Shown: positions 1 through 8,092 of the stretch, one piece after another
How the letters are laid out: each line of letters starts with the position of its first letter
How positions within the stretch are numbered: position 1 is the stretch's first letter
Assembly (NCBI GenBank): GCA_947561715.1
Contig: OX387197.1
Location: 17,034,266 to 17,098,265, forward strand
Direction: 5' to 3'
DNA: 64,000 nt
Origin: Ascidia mentula
Lineage: Eukaryota; Chordata; Ascidiacea; Phlebobranchia; Ascidiidae
Program-made: the position numbers and the translations under genes
The notes under the pieces: generated by a model
Databases searched by the model: none
The model's input: only the letters and a program-made list of their open reading frames with translations
Told to the model about the DNA's origin: nothing

Positions 1-68
1 CGAGATAGGGCCGAAGTTAAGACTGGGTGGGATAGGCTGGACTCTGTTTTTTTCGAGCCCCAAGCCCA

Positions 69-121
69 CTTAACAATGGGAGACATAGGCTGGACTCTGT
101 TTTTTTCGAGCCCCAAGCCCA
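69..121 (+). repeat. S53 monomer (type example)
   Basis: This 53-bp short monomer, counted from CTTAAC to the next CTTAAC, is the simplest complete unit. In order it holds CTTAACAATGGG, AGACATAGGCTGGACTCTG, seven T, then CGAGCCCCAAGCCCA. Common variants are GGCAGG or AAGCAGG for GGCTGG, TCTCT or TCTGC before the T tract, CCCGC or CCCAT for CCCAC at the tail end, and CCTAG or CATG in the tail. An eight-T form (S54) is common next to AAGCTGG. The GACTC in GGACTCTG is a HinfI-type site, so digestion should give a short ladder. Confidence 0.95.
100..106 (+). other. Seven-T tract present in every monomer (example)
   Basis: Each monomer has a T tract after GGACTCTG, usually seven T, always on the + strand. 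Recorded forms include six T, eight T, ATTTTTC, ATTTTTT, CTTTTTT, TTTTTGTC and GTTTTTT, so the tract is the most length-variable and substitution-prone part of the unit. If the + strand were transcribed by RNA polymerase III, each tract would act as a terminator. On the other strand it is a phased A tract spaced 46-81 bp apart. Neither role is shown by the sequence. Confidence 0.7.
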
Positions 122-168
122 CTTAACAATGGGCGACATAGGCTGGACTCTGTTTTTTTCGCGACCCA
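122..168 (+). repeat. S47 monomer (type example)
   Basis: This short monomer has the S53 body but a tail 6 bp shorter: after the T tract it reads CGCGACCCA instead of CGAGCCCCAAGCCCA. The junction makes TCGCGA, an NruI-type palindrome absent from S53. S47 almost always sits directly before a long monomer, giving the dominant 127-bp pair. Tail variants are CGAGACCCA, CGCGACCAA, CGGGACCAA and AGCGACCCA. The type example has GGGCGACAT where most copies have GGGAGACAT. A six-T form of 46 bp also occurs. Confidence 0.94.
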
Positions 169-248
169 CTTAACAATGGGCGAGATAGGGCCGAAGTTAA
201 GACTGGGTGGGATAGGCTGGACTCTGTTTTTTTCGAGCCCCTAGCCCA
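169..248 (+). repeat. L80 monomer (type example) with internal 27-bp duplication
   Basis: The long monomer equals S53 plus exactly 27 bp. Its head reads ACTTAACAATGGGCGAGATAGG, given here only as a 22-base span starting at 168, and this is followed 27 bp later by a related 22-base span that starts AGTTAAGACTGGGTGGG. Aligned by eye, 17 of 22 positions match, with five bases (GCCGA) filling the period. The long form therefore looks like an old internal tandem duplication of the monomer head, after which the two halves diverged. Recurrent L80 variants are GTTTAG or GTAAAG for GTTAAG, GATGG for GCTGG, and AAGCCGG. Confidence 0.9.
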
Positions 249-294
249 CTTAACAATGGGAGACATAGGCAGGACTCTGTTTTTTAGCGACCCA
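249..294 (+). repeat. S46 monomer with TTTTTTAGCG tail
   Basis: A short-tail monomer with six T followed by AGCGACCCA instead of CGCGACCCA, plus GGCAGG in the body. This combination travels as a linked set: it reappears between two CCTAG-tailed L80 monomers at about 1,244, 6,641, 18,527, 23,077, 31,671, 48,180, 56,261, 59,322, 60,379 and 62,924. It is a useful lineage tag for the 'L80-S46-L80' cassette. Confidence 0.85.
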
Positions 295-484
295 CTTAAC
301 AATGGGCGAGATAGGGCCGAAGTTAAGACTGGGTGGGATAGGCTGGACTCTGTTTTTTTCGAGCCCCTAGCCCACTTAACAATGGGCGACATAGGCTGGA
401 CTCTGTTTTTTTCGCGACCCACTTAACAATGGGCGAGATAGGGCCGAAGTTAAGACTGGGTGGGATAGGCTGGACTCTGTTTTT

Positions 485-525
485 TTCGAGCCCCAAGCCC
501 ATTTAACAATGGGAGACATAGGCTG
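485..525 (+). other. Imperfect dyad at monomer junctions (CCCAyT-TAAC-AATGGG)
   Basis: At each tail-head boundary the bases CCCACT and AATGGG flank TAAC. Five of six positions pair, with one C-A mismatch. In the recurrent CCCAT variant, as near 499-514, the arms CCCATT and AATGGG pair perfectly with a four-base loop. The array therefore carries a potential small hairpin or protein-binding dyad at every junction. L80 has a second, weaker pair, CTTAAC and GTTAAG, 21 bases apart. Confidence 0.6.
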
Positions 526-995
526 GACTCTGTTTTTTTCGCGACCCACTTAACAATGGGCGAGATAGGGCCGAAGTTAAGACTGGGTGGGATAGGATGG
601 ACTCTGTTTTTTTCGAGCCCCAAGCCCACTTAACAATGGGCGACATAAGCAGGACTCTGTTTTTTTCGAGCCCCAAGCCCACTTAACAATGGGAGACATA
701 GGCTGGACTCTCTTTTTTTCGCGACCAACTTAACAATGGGCGAGATAGGGCCGAAGTTTAGACTGGGTGGGATAGGCTGGACTCTCTTTTTTTCGAGCCC
801 CAAGCCCACTTAACAATGGGAGACATAGGCTGGACTCTGTTTTTTTCGCGACCCACTTAACAATGGGCGAGATAGGGCCGAAGTAAAGACTGGGTGGGAT
901 AGGCTGGACTCTGTTTTTTTTCGAGCCCCAAGCCCACTTAACAATGGGCGACATAGGCTGGACTCTGTTTTTTTCGCGACCCACTTAACAATGGG

Positions 996-1962
996 CGAGA
1001 TAGGGCCGAAGTTAAGACTGGGTGGGATAGGCTGGACTCTGTTTTTTTCGAGCCCCAAGCCCACTTAACAATGGGAGACATAGGCTGGACTCTGTTTTTT
1101 TCGAGCCCCAAGCCCACTTAACAATGGGCGACATAGGCTGGACTCTGTTTTTTTCGCGACCCACTTAACAATGGGCGAGATAGGGCCGAAGTTAAGACTG
1201 GGTGGGATAGGCTGGACTCTGTTTTTTTCGAGCCCCTAGCCCACTTAACAATGGGAGACATAGGCAGGACTCTGTTTTTTAGCGACCCACTTAACAATGG
1301 GCGAGATAGGGCCGAAGTTAAGACTGGGTGGGATAGGCTGGACTCTGTTTTTTTCGAGCCCCTAGCCCACTTAACAATGGGCGACATAGGCTGGACTCTG
1401 TTTTTTTCGCGACCCACTTAACAATGGGCGAGATAGGGCCGAAGTTAAGACTGGGTGGGATAGGCTGGACTCTGTTTTTTTCGAGCCCCAAGCCCATTTA
1501 ACAATGGGAGACATAGGCTGGACTCTGTTTTTTTCGCGACCCACTTAACAATGGGCGAGATAGGGCCGAAGTTAAGACTGGGTGGGATAGGATGGACTCT
1601 GTTTTTTTCGAGCCCCAAGCCCACTTAACAATGGGAGACATAAGCTGGACTCTGTTTTTTTTCGAGCCCCAAGCCCACTTAACAATGGGAGACATAAGCA
1701 GGACTCTGTTTTTTTCGAGCCCCATGCCCACTTAACAATGGGAGACATAGGCTGGACTCTCTTTTTTTCGCGACCAACTTAACAATGGGCGAGATAGGGC
1801 CGAAGTTTAGACTGGGTGGGATAGGCTGGACTCTGTTTTTTTCGAGCCCCAAGCCCACTTAACAATGGGAGACATAGGCTGGACTCTGTTTTTTTCGCGA
1901 CCCACTTAACAATGGGCGAGATAGGGCCGAAGTAAAGACTGGGTGGGATAGGCTGGACTCTG
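996..1962 (+). repeat. 995-bp duplication, right copy
   Basis: Direct copy of the first ~912 bases, with one additional S54 monomer (AAGCTGG, eight T) near 1,640-1,700. The end of the copy, from 1,778, is at the same time the start of a block repeated at 9,862, so two duplications of different age overlap here. Confidence 0.85.
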
Positions 1963-2772
1963 TTTTTTTCGAGCCCCAAGCCCGCTTAACAATGGGAGAC
2001 ATAGGCTGGACTCTGTTTTTTTCGAGACCCACTTAACAATGGGCGAGATAGGGCCGAAGTTAAGACTGAGTGGGATAGGCTGGACTCTGTTTTTTTCGTG
2101 CCCCAAGCCCACTTAACAATGGGAGACATAGGTTGGACTCTCTTTTTTTCGCGACCAACTTAACAATGGTCGAGATAGGGCCAAAGTTTAGACTGGGTGG
2201 GATAGGCTGGACTCTGATTTTTTCGAGCCCCAAGCCCACTTAACAATGCGAGACATAGGATGGACCTTGTTTTTTTCGAGCTCCAAGCCCACTTAACAAT
2301 GGGCGAGATAGGGCCGAAGTTAAGACTGGGTGGGATAGGCTGGACTCTGTTTTTTTCCAGCCCCAAGCCCACTTAACAATGGGCGACATAGGCTGGACTC
2401 TGTTTTTTTCGAGCCCCAAGCCCACTTAACAATGGGAGACATAGGCTGGACTCTGTTTTTTTCGAGCCCCAAGCCCACTTAACAATGGGAGACATAGGCA
2501 GGACTCTGCTTTTTTCGAGCCCCAAGCCCACTTAACAATGGGAGACATAGGCTGGACTCTGTTTTTTTAGCGACCCACTTAACAATGGGCAAGATAGGGC
2601 CGAAGTTAAGACTGGGTGGGATAGGCTGGACTCTGTTTTTTTTCGAGCCCCAAGCCCACTTAACAATGGGCGACATAGGCTGGACTCTGTTTTTTTCGCG
2701 ACCCACTTAACAATGGGCGAGATAGGGCCGAAGTTAAGACTGGGTGGGATAGGCTGGACTCTGTTTTTTTCG
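1778..2772 (+). repeat. Block copied again at 9,862-10,856 (offset 8,084)
   Basis: About 995 bp match the block at 9,862-10,856 with no difference that I noticed. Shared rare states include AATGGTCGAG at about 2,166, TTCCAGCCCC at about 2,356, the M cassette at 2,159, and GCAAGATAGG at about 2,589. The block starts with a GTTTAG-type L80 and ends in the T tract of an L80 whose partner copy changes tail at 10,856. Confidence 0.88.
2159..2291 (+). repeat. M variant cassette, 133 bp (type example, 16 copies)
   Basis: An L80 with GCCAAAGTTTAG and TCTGATTTTTT is followed by an S53 with AATGCGAGAC, GGATGG and GGACCTTG. These linked changes always occur together. Starts: 2,159; 7,600; 10,243; 14,201; 19,493; 24,043; 28,402; 32,644; 33,878; 37,048; 37,647; 40,595; 41,194; 47,430; 55,511; 61,604. 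In seven of them (7,600 to 33,878, excluding 10,243) the GCCAAAG/GATTTTTT long monomer is repeated directly after the S53. The S53 lacks the GACTC site, because GGACTCTG became GGACCTTG. Confidence 0.9.
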
Positions 2773-3776
2773 AGCCCCAAGCCCACTTAACAATGGGAGA
2801 CATAGGCTGGACTCTGTTTTTTCGCGACCCACTTAACAATGGGCAAGATAGGGCCGAAGTTAAGACTGGGTGGGATAGGCTGGACTCTGTTTTTTTCGAG
2901 CCCCAAGCCCATTTAACAATGGGAGACATAGGCTGGACTCTGTTTTTTTCGCGACCCACTTAACAATGGGCGAGATAGGGCCGAAGTTAAGACTAGGTGG
3001 GATAGGATGGACTCTGTTTTTTTCGAGCCCCAAGCCCACTTAACAATGGGAGACATAAGCTGGACTCTGTTTTTTTAGCGACCCACTTAACAATGGGCAA
3101 GATAGGGCCGAAGTTAAGACTGGGTGGGATAGGCTGGACTCTGTTTTTTTTCGAGCCCCAAGCCCACTTAACAATGGGCGACATAAGCTGGACTCTGTTT
3201 TTTTCGCGACCCACTTAACAATGGGCGAGATAGGGCCGAAGTTAAGACTGGGTGGGATAGGCTGGACTCTGTTTTTTTTCGAGCCCCAAGCCCACTTAAC
3301 AATGGGCGACATAGGCTGGACTCTGTTTTTTTAGCGACCCACTTAACAATGGGCAAGATAGGGCCGAAGTTAAGACTGGGTGGGATAGGCTGGACTCTGT
3401 TTTTTTTCGAGCCCCAAGCCCACTTAACAATGGGCGACATAGGCTGGACTCTGTTTTTTTCGCGACCCACTTAACAATGGGCGAGATAGGGCCGAAGTAA
3501 AGACTGGGTGGGATAGGCTGGACTCTGTTTTTTTCGAGCCCCAAGCCCGCTTAACAATGGGAGACATAGGCTGGACTCTGTTTTTTTCGAGACCCACTTA
3601 ACAATGGGCGAGATAGGGCCGAAGTTAAGACTGGGTGGGATAGGCTGGACTCTGTTTTTTTCGAGCCCCAAGCCCACTTAACAATGGGAGACATAGGCAG
3701 GACTCTGTATTTTTCGTGCCCCAAGCCCACTTAACAATGGGAGACATAGGCTGGACTCTCTTTTTTTCGCGACCAA
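2773..3776 (+). repeat. Mixed zone with 128-bp L81+S47 dimers
   Basis: This kilobase is mostly alternating long and short monomers. Around 3,068-3,480 the long monomers carry eight T (L81), giving a 128-bp dimer period visible three times in a row. Several long monomers have GCAAGAT in place of GCGAGAT, a CpG-type transition shared with 2,580-2,700, 10,670, 38,080 and 41,630. Around 3,700 an S53 with TGTATTTTTCGTG introduces the next higher-order unit. Confidence 0.8.
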
Positions 3777-6700
3777 CTTAACAATGGGCGAGATAGGGCC
3801 GAAGTTTAGACTGGGTGGGATAGGCTGGACTCTCTTTTTTTCGAGCCCCAAGCCCACTTAACAATGGGAGACATAGGCTGGACTCTGTTTTTTTCGCGAC
3901 CCACTTAACAATGGGCGAGATAGGGCCGAAGTAAAGACTGGGTGGGATAGGCTGGACTCTGTTTTTGTCGAGCCCCAAACCCGCTTAACAATGGGAGACA
4001 TAGGCTGGACTCTGCTTTTTTCGAGCCCCAAGCCCACTTAACAATGGGAGACATAGGCAGGACTCTGCTTTTTTCGAGCCCCAAGCCCACTTAACAATGG
4101 GAGACATAGGCTGGACTCTGTTTTTTTAGCGACCCACTTAACAATGGGCGAGATAGGGCCGAAGTTAAGACTGGGTGGGATAGGCTGGACTCTGTTTTTT
4201 TCGAGCCCCAAGCCCACTTAACAATGGGAGACATAGGCTGGACTCTGTTTTTTTCGAGCCCCTAGCCCACTTAACAATGGGAGACATAGGCTGAACTCTG
4301 TTTTTTTCGAGCCCCTAGCCCACTTAACAATGGGCGACATAGGCTGGCTCTGTTTTTTTCGCGACCCACTTAACAATGGGCGAGATAGGGCCGAAGTTAA
4401 GACTGGGTGGGATAAGCCGGACTCTGTTTTTTTCGAGCCCCAAGCCCACTTAACAATGGGAGACATAGGCTGGACTCTGTTTTTTTCGCGACCCACTTAA
4501 CAATGGGCGAGATAGGGCCGAAGTTAAGACTGGGTGGGATAGGCTGGACTCTGCTTTTTTCGAGCCCCAAGCCCATTTAACAATGGGAGACATAGGCTGG
4601 ACTCTGTTTTTTTCGCGACCCACTTAACAATGGGCGAGATAGGGCCGAAGTTAAGACTGGGTGGGATAGGATGGACTCTGTTTTTTTCGAGCCCCAAGCC
4701 CACTTAACAATGGGAGACATAAGCTGGACTCTGTTTTTTTTCGAGCCCCAAGCCCACTTAACAATGGGAGACATAAGCAGGACTCTGTTTTTTTCGAGCC
4801 CCAAGCCCACTTAACAATGGGAGACATAGGCTGGACTCTGTTTTTTTCGCGACCCACTTAACAATGGGCGAGATAGGGCCGAAGTAAAGACTGGGTGGGA
4901 TAGGCTGGACTCTGTTTTTTTCGAGCCCCAAGCCCGCTTAACAATGGGAGACATAGGCTGGACTCTGTTTTTTTCGAGACCCACTTAACAATGGGCGAGA
5001 TAGGGCCGAAGTTAAGACTGGGTGGGATAGGCTGGACTCTCTTTTTTTCGATCCCCAAGCCCACTTAACAATGGGAGACATAGGCTGGACTCTGTTTTTT
5101 TCGAGCCCCAAGCCCGCTTAACAATGGGAGACATAGGCTGGACTCTGTTTTTTTCGAGACCCACTTAACAATGGGCGAGATAGGGCCGAAGTTAAGACTG
5201 GGTGGGATAGGCTGGACTCTGTTTTTTTCGAGCCCCAAGCCCACTTAACAATGGGAGACATAAGCAGGACTCTGTTTTTTTCGAGCCCCAAGCCCACTTA
5301 ACAATGGGAGACATAGGCTGGACTCTGTTTTTTTCGCGACCCACTTAACAATGGGCGAGATAGGGCCGAAGTAAAGACTGGGTGGGATAGGCTGGACTCT
5401 GTTTTTTTCGAGCCCCAAGCCCGCTTAACAATGGGAGACATAGGCTGGACTCTGTTTTTTTCGAGACCCACTTAACAATGGGCGAGATAGGGCCGAAGTT
5501 AAGACTGGGTGGGATAGGCTGGACTCTCTTTTTTTCGAGCCCCAAGCCCACTTAACAATGGGAGACATAGGCTGGACTCTGTTTTTTTCGAGCCCCAAGC
5601 CCGCTTAACAATGGGAGACATAGGCTGGACTCTGTTTTTTTCGAGACCCACTTAACAATGGGCGAGATAGGGCCGAAGTTAAGACTGGGTGGGATAGGCT
5701 GGACTCTGTTTTTTTCGAGCCCCAAGCCCACTTAACAATGGGAGACATAAGCAGGACTCTGTTTTTTTCGAGCCCCAAGCCCACTTAACAATGGGAGACA
5801 TAGGCTGGACTCTCTTTTTTTCGCGACCAACTTAACAATGGGCGAGATAGGGCCGAAGTTTAGACTGGGTGGGATAGGCTGGACTCTCTTTTTTTCGAGC
5901 CCCAAGCCCACTTAACAATGGGAGACATAGGCTGGACTCTGTTTTTTTCGCGACCCACTTAACAATGGGCGAGATAGGGCCGAAGTAAAGACTGGGTGGG
6001 ATAGGCTGGACTCTGTTTTTTTCGAGTCCCAAGCCCGCTTAACAATGGGAGACATAGGCTGGACTCTGCTTTTTTCGAGCCCCAAGCCCACTTAACAATG
6101 GGAGACATAGGCAGGACTCTGCTTTTTTCGAGCCCCAAGCCCACTTAACAATGGGAGACATAGGCTGGACTCTGTTTTTTTAGCGACCCACTTAACAATG
6201 GGCGAGATAGGGCCGAAGTTAAGACTGGGTGGGATAGGCTGGACTCTGTTTTTTTCGAGCCCCAAGCCCATTTAACAATGGGAGACATAGGCTGGACTCT
6301 GTTTTTTTCGCGACCCACTTAACAATGGGCGAGATAGGGCCGAAGTTAAGACTGGGTGGGATAGGATGGACTCTGTTTTTTTCGAGCCCCAAGCCCACTT
6401 AACAATGGGAGACATAAGCTGGACTCTGTTTTTTTTCGAGCCCCAAGCCCACTTAACAATGGGAGACATAAGCAGGACTCTGTTTTTTTCGAGCCCCAAG
6501 CCCACTTAACAATGGGAGACATAGGCTGGACTCTCTTTTTTTCGCGACCCACTTAACAATGGGCGAGATAGGGCCGAAGTTAAAACTGGGTGGGATAGGC
6601 TGGACTCTGTTTTTTTCGAGCCCCTAGCCCACTTAACAATGGGAGACATAGGCAGGACTCTGTTTTTTAGCGACCCACTTAACAATGGGCGAGATAGGGC

Positions 6701-8092
6701 CGAAGTTAAGACTGGGTGGGATAGGCTGGACTCTGTTTTTTTCGAGCCCCTAGCCCACTTAACAATGGGCGACATAGGCTGGACTCTGTTTTTTTCGCGA
6801 CCCACTTAACAATGGGCGAGATAGGGCCGAAGTTAAGACTGGGTGGGATAGGCTGGACTCTGTTTTTTTCGAGCCCCAAGCCCATTTAACAATGGGAGAC
6901 ATAGGCTGGACTCTGTTTTTTTCGCGACCCACTTAACAATGGTCGAGATAGGGCCGAAGTTAAGACTGGGTTGGATAGGATGGACTCTGTTTTTTTCGAG
7001 CCCCAAGCCCACTTAACAATGGGAGACATAAGCTGGACTCTGTTTTTTTTCGAGCCCCAAGCCCACTTAACAATGGGAGACATAAGCAGGACTCTGTTTT
7101 TTTCGAGCCCCATGCCCACTTAACAATGGGAGACATAGGCTGGACTCTCTTTTTTTCGGGACCAACTTAACAATGGGCGAGATAGGGCCGAAGTTTAGAC
7201 TGGGTGGGATAGGCTGGACTCTCTTTTTTTCGAGCCCCAAGCCCACTTAACAATGGGAGACATAGGCTGGACTCTGTTTTTTTCGCGACCCACTTAACAA
7301 TGGGCGAGATAGGGCCGAAGTAAAGACTGGGTGGGATAGGCTGGACTCTGTTTTTTTCGAGCCCCAAGCCCGCTTAACAATGGGAGACATAGGCTGGACT
7401 CTGTTTTTTTCGAGACCCACTTAACAATGGGCGAGATAGGGCCGAAGTTAAGACTGGGTGGGATAGGCTGGACTCTGTTTTTTTCGAGCCCCAAGCCCAC
7501 TTAACAATGGGAGACATAGGCAGGACTCTGTATTTTTCGTGCCCCAAGCCCACTTAACAATGGGAGACATAGGTTGGACTCTCTTTTTTTCGCGACCAAC
7601 TTAACAATGGGCGAGATAGGGCCAAAGTTTAGACTGGGTGGGATAGGCTGGACTCTGATTTTTTCGAGCCCCAAGCCCACTTAACAATGCGAGACATAGG
7701 ATGGACCTTGTTTTTTTCGAGCCCCAAGCCCACTTAACAATGGGCGAGATAGGGCCAAAGTTTAGACTGGGTGGGATAGGCTGGACTCTGATTTTTTCGA
7801 GCCCCAAGCCCACTTAACAATGGGCGACATAGGCTGGACTCTGTTTTTTTCGAGCCCCAAGCCCGCTTAACAATGGGAGACATAGGCTGGACTCTGTTTT
7901 TTTCGAGACCCACTTAACAATGGGCGAGATAGGGCCGAAGTTAAGACTGGGTGGGATAGGCTGGACTCTGTTTTTTTCGAGCCCCAAGCCCACTTAACAA
8001 TGGGAGACATAGGCAGGACTCTGTATTTTTCGTGCCCCAAGCCCACTTAACAATGGGAGACATAGGCTGGACTCTCTTTTTTTCGCGACCAA
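3777..8092 (+). repeat. Higher-order unit, copy 1 (4,316 bp)
   Basis: First full copy of the 3.65-4.3 kb higher-order unit. It begins at a GTTTAG-type L80 and carries the TTTTTGTCG tag at 3,961, AAGCCGG at about 4,412, CCCAT tails, and one M cassette at 7,600. Compared with copy 3 (11,044-14,693) it has an extra 487-bp cassette (4,857-5,343 and 5,344-5,830 are tandem copies), an extra 127-bp dimer in the CCTAG section near 6,700, and a net 52 bp near 4,300. The last equals one S53 minus a base: the monomer near 4,345 reads GGCTGGCTCTG. Confidence 0.88.
4857..5830 (+). repeat. 487-bp cassette in two tandem copies
   Basis: Eight monomers in the order L80, S47, L80, S53, S47, L80, S53, S47 add up to 487 bp and occur twice in a row. 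The first long monomer has GTAAAG and a CCCGC tail, and the following S47 has CGAGACCCA. The other copies of this unit (9,121; 12,072; 15,722; 17,237; 21,427) carry it once, so the extra copy is private to higher-order copy 1. A private CGATCCCC tail lies near 5,050. Confidence 0.87.

Larger units (their letters stand above)
1..995 (+). repeat. 995-bp duplication, left copy
   Basis: The sequence from base 1 matches the sequence from base 996 at an offset of 995 bp until about 650. After that the offset becomes 1,049, because the right copy carries one extra 54-bp short monomer next to AAGCTGG. The match continues to about 912, where this copy switches to an eight-T long monomer with a CCCAC tail. 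The copy holds two CCTAG-tailed L80 monomers flanking an S46, then a GATGG-bearing L80. Its left limit lies outside the window. Confidence 0.85.
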
